Made by a program: the position numbers and the translations under genes
Notes under the pieces: generated by a model
Seen by the model: the letters and a program-made list of their open reading frames with translations, nothing else
Told to the model about the DNA's origin: nothing
The model's database searches: none
Source: Kitasatospora sp. MAP12-44
GTDB lineage: Bacteria > Actinomycetota > Actinomycetes > Streptomycetales > Streptomycetaceae
Assembly (NCBI RefSeq): GCF_029892095.1
Contig: NZ_JARZAE010000004.1
Coordinates: 2,294,001-2,358,000 of the forward strand
Direction of reading: 5' to 3'
DNA: 64,000 nt
In this document: positions 27,664 to 39,314 of the stretch, in pieces
Layout of the letters: each line of letters begins with the position of its first letter
Numbering within the stretch: position 1 is the first letter of the stretch

Positions 27664-27715
27664 GAACGTCATCTTCCTGCGTGACCTCTTCAAGCTCTCC
27701 ATGGAGGGCTACTAC
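27664..27715 (+). pseudogene. Orphan 52-bp fragment of dnaE at the TnpB element right end
   Basis: Bases 27664-27715 align with dnaE 29798-29861. 31 of 37 match up to 27700, then 12 dnaE bases (29835-29846) are missing, then 14 of 15 match, for 45 of 52 identical. The gap keeps the frame: NVIFLRDLFKLS-MEGYY against NVTGLRNLFKLSSLASMEGYY. The homology stops exactly at 27715, where the TnpB element begins. This is far beyond chance. The piece is too diverged to be a recent local copy and lies where the element's guide sequence is expected. Confidence 0.85.
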
Positions 27716-27850
27716 TTGACTTCACTCTCCGTCCTACGGGACGGCGAGTCCAACGGCGGTTGCCCGCCGCAGTTCCTGCTTCGTCGCCGACGGCCTGCCC
27801 GGATGACTCCGTTGAGGTCTTACACCAGCTCCACAGGCCAACACCGCCAG
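27716..27850 (-). ncRNA. Predicted omega RNA (reRNA) scaffold at the element right end
   Basis: In TnpB elements the guide RNA scaffold overlaps the 3' end of tnpB and the right end, and the guide is the flanking DNA. Here a hairpin, CCGTCC-CGTA-GGACGG on the minus strand (27744-27729), spans the tnpB stop, followed by a 13-base tail ending in AAGTCAA at 27716. The guide would then read GTAGTAGCCCTCCATGGA from 27715 downward. The 5' end at 27850 is a rough guess. Confidence 0.6.
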
Positions 27851-28951
27851 CCCGGCGGCTTTGATGTTCCGCGCCGCATTCACGTCCCGATCAAGGACGA
27901 GAGGGCAGCGCTCGCACCGGAAGGTGCGTTCACTCAGGGGCACGCTCTGCTTGACGTACCCGCAGCCGGAGCAGGTCTTGGTCGACGGGTACCAGCGGTC
28001 GACGGTAATCACCGTCCGCCCGTACCAGCCGGCCTTGTACTGCAGCATCGACCGCAACTCCGACCATGCGGCATCGCTGATGGCACGGGCGAGCGTGCGG
28101 TTCTTCAGCATGCCGCTGACCGTCAGATCCTCGATCACGACCACTTGGTTTTCGCGGACGAGTCGAGTGGTGAGCTTGTGCAGTCCGTCCCTGCGCCGGT
28201 CGGCGATCCGCGCGTGGACGCGCGCGACCTTGACACGGGCCTTGTCCCGGTTTCGGCTGCCCTTGTCCTTCTTCGCGAGGTTCCGCTGCGCCTTCGCCAG
28301 CCGCTCGCGCTCCTTCCTCTCGTGCCGCGGATTCGCGATCTTCTCCCCTGTGGAGAGGGTGACCAGTGCGGTGATGCCAGCGTCGATCCCCACCACCGTG
28401 TCAACGGTGGGCAGGGGCTTGACACTCACGTCCTCGCACAGCATCGACACGAACCAGCGTCCGGCACTGTCCTGCGACACCGTGACCGTGGACGGCTCCA
28501 CACCGTCGGGCAACGGACGCGACCACACGATGTCCAGCGGTTCCGTCATCTTCGCCAGTGTCAGACGGCCAGCACGGAACCTGAACCCGGATCTGGTGTA
28601 CTCCGCAGATCTGCGTGTCCTGCGCTTCGACTTGAACCGGGGGTACTTCGCCCAACCGTCCCAGAAGTTCGAGAACGCGCCTTGCAGATGCCGCAGCGCC
28701 TGCTGCAGCGGCACCGAGGACACCTCTGCGAGGAACGACAGCTCATCCGTCTTCTTCCATCCGGTGAGCATCGCCGAGGTGGCGTTGTAGTTCACCCGCT
28801 CCTGACGCTGGCACCACGCCGTCGTGCGAGCGTCCAGCGCCAGGTTGTAGACCTTGCGCACGCACCCGAACGTGCGGATCAGCTCGGCCGCCTGCTCGTC
28901 GGTGGGATGGAAGCGGTACTTGAACGCCCGCTTCACCAGCTCGGTCCTCAC
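27734..28951 (-). CDS. tnpB: TnpB RNA-guided endonuclease, catalytic residues intact
   Basis: 405 residues from the GTG at 28951 (VRTELVKRAFKYRFHPTDEQ). The N-terminal part has TFGCVRKVYNLALDARTTAW and YPRFKSKRR. The RuvC residues are Asp190 (VVGIDAGI), Glu274 (VVVIEDL) and Asp356 (DRDVNAARNI). A zinc ribbon has CSGCGY and CERC (Cys327, 330, 346, 349). TnpB cuts DNA that matches its omega RNA guide next to a short TAM motif. With all residues in place it should be an active nuclease rather than a TldR-type repressor. The start could also be the GTG five codons later. Confidence 0.93.
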   Translation of the reverse strand: MRTELVKRAFKYRFHPTDEQAAELIRTFGCVRKVYNLALDARTTAWCQRQERVNYNATSAMLTGWKKTDELSFLAEVSSVPLQQALRHLQGAFSNFWDGWAKYPRFKSKRRTRRSAEYTRSGFRFRAGRLTLAKMTEPLDIVWSRPLPDGVEPSTVTVSQDSAGRWFVSMLCEDVSVKPLPTVDTVVGIDAGITALVTLSTGEKIANPRHERKERERLAKAQRNLAKKDKGSRNRDKARVKVARVHARIADRRRDGLHKLTTRLVRENQVVVIEDLTVSGMLKNRTLARAISDAAWSELRSMLQYKAGWYGRTVITVDRWYPSTKTCSGCGYVKQSVPLSERTFRCERCPLVLDRDVNAARNIKAAGLAVLACGAGVRPQRSHPGRPSATKQELRRATAVGLAVP

Positions 28952-29021
28952 AACCGACAAACTAGCCCGGACATTTGCAAGCTGACAAACCACCAGAAAG
29001 CCACGCACCGACGCTTCAACT

Positions 29022-29248
29022 ACGGCACGGGGACACCTGGCAGAGGCGCGCCGGATCGCCGCGCTCACCGGGCCGCAGCCGGACAGCCCGCTGCCGTCCC
29101 GGACAAGAAGACGCCGGTCGCTCGCGCCCTGGACACCATCGGCTCGCTCGGCTTCCTGGTCGACCTCGACTTCTGGCCCACCGCCGCACTCGCTGACTGC
29201 GCGAACCCAGACCCGGGCCCGTGCTCCCAGTGCAACTCCGGTGAGTAG
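29022..29248 (+). pseudogene. Broken small gene, 5' end lost at the TnpB element
   Basis: Two stretches with coding-like GC3 lie in different frames: GHLAEARRIAALTGPQPDSPLP (29031-29096, two runs of the same frame) and then, one frame over, DKKTPVARALDTIGSLGFLV, DLDFWPTAALADCANPDPGP and CSQCNSGE up to TAG at 29246-29248. The second frame has no ATG, GTG or TTG start. A strong terminator 25 bp downstream supports a former gene. The C-terminal half, with a DLDF motif and three cysteines, recalls short RiPP precursors such as FxLD lanthipeptides, but this is only a resemblance. Confidence 0.4.
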
Positions 29249-29273
29249 CGACATCGCACCCGCCTGACAGCGG

Positions 29274-29308
29274 CCGTTGCGGGACGCGGCACGCGCGTCC
29301 CGCAACGG
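29274..29308 (+). terminator. Strong 15-bp hairpin terminator
   Basis: CCGTTGCGGGACGCG (29274-29288) pairs perfectly with CGCGTCCCGCAACGG (29294-29308), with a 5-base loop. It ends the broken gene and insulates dnaE from upstream transcription. Confidence 0.8.
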
Positions 29309-29450
29309 TCACAGAAGCTTTACACTGGCCGCCTTCGGCCCGGTGAGCTGGGACAGTGCGCGCCAACCGGCGCAGAGGCCTCCGGAGCCAGGCGAGTCAC
29401 CCCCCTCGCGGCGATAGGGTGGGTTGTTCCCCCGGATCAGGAGACCACCT
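29309..29450 (+). promoter_or_regulatory. dnaE upstream region
   Basis: TACACT (29321-29326) is a good -10 hexamer about 125 bases before the dnaE start; a matching -35 is not clear because the terminator hairpin lies there. AGGAG (29439-29443) with 7 bases before the GTG at 29451 is the ribosome-binding site. Nothing else was recognised. Confidence 0.4.
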
Positions 29451-32400
29451 GTGGCTGACGGCTTTGTGCACCTGCACGTTCACACCGAGTACTCGATGCT
29501 GGACGGGGCGGCCAAGAACGGCAAGCTGTTCACCGAGGCCGAGCGGCAGGGTATGCAGGCCATCGCGATGAGCGACCACGGCAACATGTTCGGCGCCTAC
29601 GAGTTCTTCCAGAAGTCCAAGGGCGGGCCGGTCAAGCCGATCATCGGGATCGAGGCGTACGTCGCGCCGGGCTCGCGCTTCCACAAGAAGCAGACCTTCT
29701 GGGCTCCTGGCGGGCAGCGGGCGCCCAGCGCGGACGGCGAGGGTGGCAAGGACGTCTCCGGCGGCGGACGCTTCACCCACATGACCATGTGGGCCGAGAA
29801 CGTCACCGGTCTGCGCAACCTCTTCAAGCTCTCCTCTCTGGCGTCCATGGAGGGGTACTACAGCAAGCCTCGAATGGACCGCGAGCTGATCTCGCAGAAC
29901 GCCACCGGGATTATCGCCACCACCGGGTGTCCTTCCGGAGAGGTGCAGACCCGGCTACGCCTGGGCCAGTACGAGGAGGCGGTCAAGGCCGCCGGCGCCT
30001 ACCAGGACATCTTCGGCAGGGATAACTACTTCCTGGAGCTGATGGACCACGGCCTGTCCATCGAGCGGGACGTCCGCGACGGCCTGCTGCGCCTCGCCAA
30101 AGAGCTGAACATCCCACTGTTGGCCACCAATGACTCGCACTACGTCACCGAGGACCAGGCCGACGCTCATGACAGCCTGCTCTGCGTCGGGGTGGGCAAG
30201 AACAAGGACGACCCCAACCGCTTCAAGTTCGCCGGTTCCGGCTACTACATCAAGACTGCCGAGGAGATGCGGGAGCTGTTCCGCGAGCTCCCGGAGGCCT
30301 GCGACAACACCCTGGCGATCGCCGAGCGAATCCAGCCCTACGACGAGGTCTTCAACTACGTCGACCGGATGCCGCAGTTCGACGTCCCCGAGGGCGAGAC
30401 CCAGGCCTCGTTCCTGCGCCAGAAGATCGCCGCCGGCCTGAAGGTGCGCTACGGCGACAACCCGAGCCAGGAGGTGCTGGACCGGGTCGAGCTGGAGATG
30501 GGCGTCATCTCCCCGATGGGCTTCGACGCCTACTTCCTCGTGGTCGCCGACATCTGCCAGTACGCCCGCGACAACGGCATCCCGGTCGGCCCGGGCCGTG
30601 GTTCGGCGGCCGGCTCGATGGTGTCCTACCTCACCCGGATCACCGAGCTGGACCCACTCGAGCACGATCTGCTGTTCGAGCGGTTCCTGAACCCCGAGCG
30701 CATCAACCCCCCCGACGTCGACATCGACTTCGACGACCGCCAGCGCGACCAGATGGTGCGCTACGTCACGGACAAGTACGGCGAGGCGTACACCGCCCAG
30801 GTGAACACCTTCGGCACCATCAAGGCCAAGGCCGCCGTCAAGGACGCCAACCGGATCCTCGGCTACCCCTTCGCGATGGGCGACCGGATCACCAAGGCGA
30901 TGCCGCCGGACGTGATGGGCAAGGGCGTCCCGCTCGCCGACCTGTTCAACGAGAAGCACCCGCGCTACAACGAGGGCACCGAGATCCGGGCGCTCTACGC
31001 CAACGAGCCCGACGTCAAGAAGATCATCGACACCGGTCTCGGCATCGAAGGCCTGATCCGCGGTACCGGCGTGCACGCCGCTGCCGTCATCCTCTCCTCC
31101 ACCCCGCTGCTCGAACTCGTCCCGCTGCACAAGCGGGACAAGGACGGCGTGATCATCACCGGCTTCGACTACCCGTCGTGCGAAGCCATGGGCCTGATCA
31201 AGATGGACTTCCTGGGTCTGCGGAACCTGGGCATCATCGACCACTGCATCAAGATCGTGAAGTCCAACCGCGGTGTCGACGTCGACATCGAGAAGATCGC
31301 GCTGGACGACCCCACCACCTACGAGCTGCTGGCCCGCGGTGACACCCTGGGTGTCTTCCAGCTCGATGGCGGCCCGATGCGCGCGCTGCTCAAGCTGATG
31401 AAGCCCACCGAGTTCGCCGACATCTCCGCCGTCTCGGCGCTGTACCGGCCCGGTCCGATGGGCATGAACTCGCACACCAACTACGCGCTGCGCAAGAACG
31501 GCCAGCAGGAGATCATCCCGATCCACCCGGAGCTGGAGGAGCCTCTGAAGGAGGTTCTCGGCCCCACCTACGGTCTGATCGTCTACCAGGAGCAGGTGCA
31601 GCGAGCCGCCCAGGTGCTGGCCGGCTACAGCCTCGGACAGGCAGACCTGCTGCGCCGCGCGATGGGCAAGAAGAAGAAAGAGGTCCTGGAGAAGGAGTTC
31701 GTCCCCTTCCACGCGGGCTGCCAGGAGCGCGGCTACTCGGACGAGGCGATCCAGGCGGTCTGGGACGTCCTGGTCCCGTTCGCCGGCTACGCGTTCAATA
31801 AATCGCACTCCGCCGCGTACGGCCTGGTCTCCTACCAGACCGCCTATCTCAAGGCCAACTACCCGGCCGAGTACATGGCGGCGCTGCTCACCTCGGTGGC
31901 GGACGACAAGGACAAGATGGCGATCTATCTGGCGGAGTGCCGGCAGATGGGCATCAAGATCCTCTCCCCGGACGTCAACGAGTCCGTGGTCGACTTCACC
32001 GCCGTCGGCAGCGACGTCCGCTTCGGCCTGAAGGCGGTGCGCAACGTCGGCGTCAACGTCATCGACTCGCTGGTCGCCACCCGAAAGTCGAAGGGCAAGT
32101 ACACCTCCTTCGCGGACTTCCTGGACAAGGTCGAGCTGGTGGTGTGCAACAAGCGCACCATCGACTCGCTGATCAAGGCGGGCGCGTTCGACTCCCTCGG
32201 GCACACCCGGCTGTCGCTGACCACCGTGCACGAGAACGCGATCGACGCCGTCACCGGCGTCAAGAAGCAGCAGGCGATCGGGCAGGACGACCTGTTCGGC
32301 GCGATGGACACCGGGGAGGACGTACCGGCCATCGGGCTGGACTTCGAACTCACCGACCGCGAGTGGCCGCGCCGCCAACTGCTCAGCCTGGAACGGGAGA

Positions 32401-33005
32401 TGCTCGGTCTGTACGTCTCCAGCCACCCGCTGGACGGCGCCGAGCACATCCTCTCCCGCAACCGGGACACCTCGATCGCCGAGCTGATGGGCTCCGGACG
32501 CACCGAGGGCGAGGTCAAGCTCGCCGGGCTGATCACCTCGGTGGACCGCCGGATCAACAAGGCCGGCAACCCCTGGGCGATCATCACGCTGGCCGACCGC
32601 GACGGCTCGGTCGAGGTGCTGTTCTTCCCCGCCACGTACAACCTGATGTCCGAGCAGATGGTCGAGGACAACGTCATCTCGGCCCGCGGCCGGCTCAACG
32701 AGCGCGACGGCAGCTTGAGCATCTTCGGCCAGGAGATCACCACGCTGGACATCTCCTCCGCCGAGCACGGCGGCAAGCCGCCGATCAAGCTGACGATCCA
32801 GGAGAAGCGGATCACCCCGCAGTTGACCGCCGAACTCAAGCGCTCGCTGCGCGCCCACCCGGGCGACGTCCCGGTCCGGCTGCAGATGAAGGGCTACCAG
32901 AAGAGCGTCCTGTTCGAGCTCGGCTTCATGGTCAACCCGGACAACGGCGCCTTCGCCAGCGAGATCAAGACCCTGCTGGGCCCGGGCGCCTGGGCCGTCG
33001 AGTAG
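29451..33005 (+). CDS. dnaE: DNA polymerase III alpha subunit
   Basis: 1184 residues, the replicative polymerase. The N-terminal PHP domain (FVHLHVHTEYSMLDGAAKNG, MSDHGNMFGAYEF) keeps its metal-binding histidines, so the proofreading PHP exonuclease known for actinobacterial DnaE1 is likely. The palm carries PGRGSAAGSMVSYL and the catalytic PDVDIDFDDRQRD. GYAFNKSHSAAYGLVSYQTAYLK and a C-terminal OB fold (VKLAGLITSVDRRINKAGNPWAI) are present. No intein is seen. The segment 29798-29861 is the one copied in the TnpB flank. The start is the GTG at 29451. Confidence 0.97.
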   Translation: MADGFVHLHVHTEYSMLDGAAKNGKLFTEAERQGMQAIAMSDHGNMFGAYEFFQKSKGGPVKPIIGIEAYVAPGSRFHKKQTFWAPGGQRAPSADGEGGKDVSGGGRFTHMTMWAENVTGLRNLFKLSSLASMEGYYSKPRMDRELISQNATGIIATTGCPSGEVQTRLRLGQYEEAVKAAGAYQDIFGRDNYFLELMDHGLSIERDVRDGLLRLAKELNIPLLATNDSHYVTEDQADAHDSLLCVGVGKNKDDPNRFKFAGSGYYIKTAEEMRELFRELPEACDNTLAIAERIQPYDEVFNYVDRMPQFDVPEGETQASFLRQKIAAGLKVRYGDNPSQEVLDRVELEMGVISPMGFDAYFLVVADICQYARDNGIPVGPGRGSAAGSMVSYLTRITELDPLEHDLLFERFLNPERINPPDVDIDFDDRQRDQMVRYVTDKYGEAYTAQVNTFGTIKAKAAVKDANRILGYPFAMGDRITKAMPPDVMGKGVPLADLFNEKHPRYNEGTEIRALYANEPDVKKIIDTGLGIEGLIRGTGVHAAAVILSSTPLLELVPLHKRDKDGVIITGFDYPSCEAMGLIKMDFLGLRNLGIIDHCIKIVKSNRGVDVDIEKIALDDPTTYELLARGDTLGVFQLDGGPMRALLKLMKPTEFADISAVSALYRPGPMGMNSHTNYALRKNGQQEIIPIHPELEEPLKEVLGPTYGLIVYQEQVQRAAQVLAGYSLGQADLLRRAMGKKKKEVLEKEFVPFHAGCQERGYSDEAIQAVWDVLVPFAGYAFNKSHSAAYGLVSYQTAYLKANYPAEYMAALLTSVADDKDKMAIYLAECRQMGIKILSPDVNESVVDFTAVGSDVRFGLKAVRNVGVNVIDSLVATRKSKGKYTSFADFLDKVELVVCNKRTIDSLIKAGAFDSLGHTRLSLTTVHENAIDAVTGVKKQQAIGQDDLFGAMDTGEDVPAIGLDFELTDREWPRRQLLSLEREMLGLYVSSHPLDGAEHILSRNRDTSIAELMGSGRTEGEVKLAGLITSVDRRINKAGNPWAIITLADRDGSVEVLFFPATYNLMSEQMVEDNVISARGRLNERDGSLSIFGQEITTLDISSAEHGGKPPIKLTIQEKRITPQLTAELKRSLRAHPGDVPVRLQMKGYQKSVLFELGFMVNPDNGAFASEIKTLLGPGAWAVE

Positions 33006-33008
33006 CAC

Positions 33009-33101
33009 CCTGGACGGCGTCCCTCCTCGTCGGCCGGCCCGTCGCGCGCTACTCTCAGCGCGCGACGGGCCACGGAGAGGCCGAGGACCGCGCCGTCCAG
33101 A
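33009..33101 (+). terminator. Nested inverted repeat behind dnaE
   Basis: The inner stem GGCCCGTCGCGCGC (33036-33049) pairs with GCGCGCGACGGGCC (33058-33071). An outer pair, CTGGACGGCG near 33010 with CGCCGTCCAG near 33092-33101, can extend it. The structure runs from the dnaE stop to the ribosome-binding site of the next gene. Confidence 0.65.
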
Positions 33102-33118
33102 GGGGGGAAACCCACACC

Positions 33119-33802
33119 ATGAGCTACCCGCCGCCAGCCGCCACCAGCTACCTCAGACCGCCGGTCAAGGCCCCCGGCAGCGCAGCCCTGCCGGGCCTCG
33201 CGGTGCTGATGATTCTCACCCTGGTGCTCGAACTGGCCGTCCTGGCCTACGACATGGAGCAGAAGGGCGCGGCCTACCTGGGTACGGCCTTCGGCTTCAG
33301 CTACACGACCTTCGTGAACGCGCCGGTCGGCTTCTTCGCCGGCGACCTGTCCACCTGCGTGGCGCTGCTCGTCATGGTCATCGCCGGCTTCACGGGCCGG
33401 AGTTGGATCCGGGCCGGCGGAACCGTCCTGCTCACCGTCAACGCGTACGGGACGATCCAGGTGCTGGCCGCGCAGCTGGCCGGACCGAACCCGGATCCCT
33501 CCGCCGGCCTCACCAAGCCGCTCAGCAACCTGCTGCTCAACGCCGACGAGATCGCGCAGATGCTGATCGCGGTGGTCTTCGCGATCATCGTGCTGGCCAC
33601 CCGCACCCCGCGCCCGGCCCCGCAGATCCCGCCGGCGCCGCCCGCCCAGCCGTACTACGCGTACCAGCCGAGCTCCCCGTACTCCCCGCCGCCGCTCCCC
33701 CAGCAGGCCCCCGCGTACGGCACCCCGCCCGCGCCCGCGTACGGCACCCCGCCCGCCGCGGTGGACGCCCCGCCGGTCCCCCCGGCCCCGCCCACCGTCT
33801 GA
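33119..33802 (+). CDS. Four-helix membrane protein with proline-rich tail
   Basis: 227 residues. Membrane segments at about 20-42, 65-90, 95-120 and 140-162 are followed by a cytoplasmic tail of repeated Pro/Tyr/Ala (YQPSSPYSPP, APAYGTPPAPAYGTPP). GGGGGGAAA lies upstream of ATG 33119. No family was recognised; the tail resembles the Pro/Tyr-rich ends of RDD proteins. The gene stands alone, convergent with the hydrolase gene behind it. Confidence 0.75.
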   Translation: MSYPPPAATSYLRPPVKAPGSAALPGLAVLMILTLVLELAVLAYDMEQKGAAYLGTAFGFSYTTFVNAPVGFFAGDLSTCVALLVMVIAGFTGRSWIRAGGTVLLTVNAYGTIQVLAAQLAGPNPDPSAGLTKPLSNLLLNADEIAQMLIAVVFAIIVLATRTPRPAPQIPPAPPAQPYYAYQPSSPYSPPPLPQQAPAYGTPPAPAYGTPPAAVDAPPVPPAPPTV

Positions 33803-33808
33803 CCGGCC

Positions 33809-34390
33809 TCAGCCCAGCTCGGCCAGGAAGTCCAACGCCGCCGCCCAGGTCTGCTCGGCCGCCTCCGCGTCATAGTCGGGCAGCTCCGGGTCGGTGAACA
33901 GGTGCCCGGCACCCCGGTAGCGGTGCACCTCGACCTCCGCCCCAGCCTTGCGCATCCGCAGGTACCACGCGTTCAGCCAGTCCTCGGTCTCGAACGGATC
34001 CGGCTCGGCCACATGCAACTGCACGGGCACCTCGGTCACCGCGTCATCCCGGACATCCGACGTCCCGTGCAGCAGCAGCAACCCCCGCGCGCCCTCATCC
34101 GCGAGCGCCAGGTTCTGCGCCAACGCGCCCCCGAGCGAGAACCCGGCATACACCAGCCCCTCACCCCCGGCAGCCAGCAGCTTCGCCACCACCCCGACCG
34201 CCCGCCGCAGCAACTCGTCCGTGCCGATGTCCTCCTGGTACGCCATCCCCTCCTCCACCGTCTCGAACACCCGCCCGTCAAACACATCGGGCACACTCAC
34301 CTGGTGCCCAGCCCCGCGCAGCCGCTCAGCCGCGGCCTGAACAGCCGGCCGCAACCCATAGGCGGAGTGGAAGAGAACGATCTGAGCCAC
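33809..34390 (-). CDS. Dienelactone hydrolase family protein
   Basis: 193 residues, alpha/beta hydrolase. QIVLFHSAYGLRPAV starts the fold, the nucleophile position is Ser in VYAGFSLGGALAQNLAL, the acid is in AEPDPFET and the histidine in YRGAGHLFTDPELPDY. Most dienelactone hydrolases use cysteine as nucleophile; serine here suggests a different ester substrate. The GTG at 34390 has GGAG 6 bases upstream and is preferred over the longer frame to 34450. Confidence 0.88.
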   Translation of the reverse strand: MAQIVLFHSAYGLRPAVQAAAERLRGAGHQVSVPDVFDGRVFETVEEGMAYQEDIGTDELLRRAVGVVAKLLAAGGEGLVYAGFSLGGALAQNLALADEGARGLLLLHGTSDVRDDAVTEVPVQLHVAEPDPFETEDWLNAWYLRMRKAGAEVEVHRYRGAGHLFTDPELPDYDAEAAEQTWAAALDFLAELG

Positions 34391-34524
34391 CGGAAACTCC
34401 AGGAAGTCGCAAAAACAAGAACCCCACCATGATCCCAGCCCAACCGGCACACGGCCTACGCTGCCACCATCAGCCCCAGCAGCGTGAGCGACTGGACCCG
34501 GGTCGAGCCGTGTCTCCTACCGGG

Positions 34525-35384
34525 CTACGACACCACGTCCTTGCGAGCGAACCCCCGGAACGCCAGCGCCAGCAGGATCACCGCGTACGACAGCGAGATG
34601 GTCACCCCCTGCACCATGCCGCCCCACTCCAGGTGCGGCTGCAGCGCGTCCGCCCAGGCGTACTGCCAGTGCGCGGGCAGCCACTCGCGCAGGCCGCCCA
34701 GTGCCGTGATGGCGTCCAGCACGCCGGTGAGGATCGAGATGAAGACCGCCCCGCCGACCGCGCCGAGCGGGGCGTCCGTCGCGGTCGAGAGGTAGAACGC
34801 CAGTGCGCCGACCACCAGTTCGCCCAGGAACACGAAGGCGACGGCGATCGCCAGGCGCGGCAGCGCGTCCGCGGCCGGCAGGCTGTCGCCGGTCGGCAGC
34901 CGCAGGTCGCCCCAGCCGTACGCGGCGGTGCCGACCGCCAGGCCGACCAGTGGCAGCAGCACGATCGCGGCGGCCGAGAAGAGCAGGCCGACGGTGAACT
35001 TGCGGACCAGCAGCCGGGCTCGCGGCACCGGCGCGGCCAGCAGGTAGCGCAGCGAGGACCAGTTCGCCTCGGCGGCGACGGTGTCCCCGCAGAACAGCGC
35101 CACCGGGATGACCAGCAGGAACCCGGTGCCCATGAAGAGCATGGTGGCCGCGAAGTTGGGGCCCGAGGCGGTCGCCAGGTCGACGAAGGTGGTCTGGCCG
35201 GGCCGGCTCGGCGTTCCGCCGATCTGGAACGCCACCAGCACGATGAACGGCAGGGCGAACAGCACCGCCATGATGATCATCGTCCGCCGTCGCCGCAGCT
35301 GGCGCACCACCTCAGTGCGCAGCGGCAGCGTGCGGCGCGGGCTGTAGCCGGCCGCACGGTCGGTATCAAGCACACCAGGAACGG

Positions 35385-35388
<4 letters not shown>
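34525..35388 (-). CDS. ABC transporter permease (ABC-2 type)
   Basis: 287 residues with six membrane segments (MIIMAVLFALPFIVLVAFQI, NFAATMLFMGTGFLLVIPVALF, FTVGLLFSAAAIVLLPLVGLA, LAIAVAFVFLGELVVGALAF, GGAVFISILTGVLDAITAL, and a C-terminal one) and the cytoplasmic coupling motif CGDTVAAEANWSSLRYLLAAPVPR. The GTG start overlaps the stop of the hydrolase-ATPase fusion gene (GTGA, 35385-35388), so the two form one transporter. Confidence 0.9.
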
Positions 35389-38174
<2,786 letters not shown>

Positions 38175-38273
38175 GGATAGCGACCCTACCCGTCGGTTCT
38201 GAGGATCCGCCAAGGGCCCTGCGAAGCCCCCTCAATCACCCGAAACCGGTAGCAACCCGCCTATCGTGATCCC

Positions 38274-39290
38274 GTGCTCTGGCCGCTGCTCGCTCTGCTC
38301 GCCGTCGTCGCCGTCACGCTGGCCGTCGGCTGGCTGGTCGATCAGGCGCTGCAACGGGCCGGGGCCCGGCGGCCCGAAGCGCGGGTCTGGGCACTGCTGC
38401 GGCGCTGCCGAGTGCCGCTGCAACTGGTGGTGGCCGTCGGTCTGCTGATGGCCGCGCGGCTGCCGGCCCGGCTGCTCGACCTGCCCGATCGCGACTTCCA
38501 GCACGCCCTGCTGCTGGTGCTGATCGCGGGCCTGGGCTGGCTGACCGTCAGGATCACGGCGGCGATCCTGGAGGCGGTGCTCAGCCGCTACGAGACGACG
38601 GCCGACGATCCCGCCCGCCTGCAGCGTGTGCACACCCGGATCAGCATGCTGCGCCGGATGACCGGCGCGCTGATCGTGGTGGTCACGGTGGCGGTGATGC
38701 TGCTGACCTTCGAGGCGATGCGCACCGTCGGCGCCAGCCTGCTGGCCTCGGCCGGACTGATCGGCGTCGTCGCGGGCATCGCCGCGCAGAGCACGCTGGG
38801 CAACCTCTTCGCCGGCCTGCAGATCGCCTTCGGCGACACGGTGCGGATCGGCGACACCGTGGTCGTCGAGGGGCAGCAGGGCGAGGTGGAGGAGATCACC
38901 CTCACCTACCTGGTGGTGCGGCTGTGGGACTACCGCCGGCTGATCGTGCCGGTCTCGTACTTCGTCAGCAAGCCGTTCGAGAACTGGACCCGCAAGGACC
39001 CGGGGCTGCTGGCGGTGGTCCTGCTGCACCTGGACCACACCACGCCGATGCCCGAGCTGCGCGAACGCCTGCGCGAGACCCTGGCGGGCAGCGCGCACTG
39101 GGACGGCGCCGAGTGGGCGCTGCGGGTCGTCGACAGCACGCCGAGCACCGTGGTGGTGCGGGCGACGATGACCGCCCGCAGTCCCGCGGAGACCTTCCTG
39201 CTGCGCTGCCAGGTCCGCGAGGACCTGCTGGCCTTCCTGCGCGACGAGCACCCGGGCGCACTCCCGCGGATCCGCACCGGCGAGAGGTGA
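38274..39290 (+). CDS. MscS-type mechanosensitive channel
   Basis: 338 residues. Four membrane segments precede the MscS pore helix and beta domain: AMRTVGASLLASAGLIGVVAGIAAQSTLGNLFAGLQIAFGDTVRIGDTVVV, then EGQQGEVEEITLTYLVVRLWDYRRLIVPVSYF. It opens under membrane tension and releases solutes on osmotic downshock. It starts at GTG 38274. It is divergent from the fusion transporter gene, with 99 bp between the two starts. Confidence 0.93.
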   Translation: MLWPLLALLAVVAVTLAVGWLVDQALQRAGARRPEARVWALLRRCRVPLQLVVAVGLLMAARLPARLLDLPDRDFQHALLLVLIAGLGWLTVRITAAILEAVLSRYETTADDPARLQRVHTRISMLRRMTGALIVVVTVAVMLLTFEAMRTVGASLLASAGLIGVVAGIAAQSTLGNLFAGLQIAFGDTVRIGDTVVVEGQQGEVEEITLTYLVVRLWDYRRLIVPVSYFVSKPFENWTRKDPGLLAVVLLHLDHTTPMPELRERLRETLAGSAHWDGAEWALRVVDSTPSTVVVRATMTARSPAETFLLRCQVREDLLAFLRDEHPGALPRIRTGER

Positions 39291-39314
39291 GCGGTGAGCG
39301 TGAGCGGTGAGCCG

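Larger units (their letters stand above)
27716..28976 (-). mobile_element. IS200/IS605-type (IS1341-like) element with tnpB only
   Basis: A ~1.26 kb element oriented on the minus strand with tnpB and no tnpA, so it would need a TnpA in trans to move. The right border is set at 27715/27716 by the sharp end of the dnaE homology. The left border near 28976/28977 is inferred: GCTTGC (28982-28977, minus strand) directly outside equals the GCTTGC that precedes the matching site in dnaE (29868-29863). The left-end sequence also contains a GTTTGTC direct repeat, so the border could shift by ~20 bases. Confidence 0.75.

Noticed and set aside
27734..28951. TnpB-derived repressor (TldR) instead of a nuclease
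   Set aside because: Asp190, Glu274 and Asp356 and the zinc ribbon are all intact.
29451..33005. Intein in dnaE
   Set aside because: The protein has normal length (1184 residues) and the catalytic motifs are uninterrupted.
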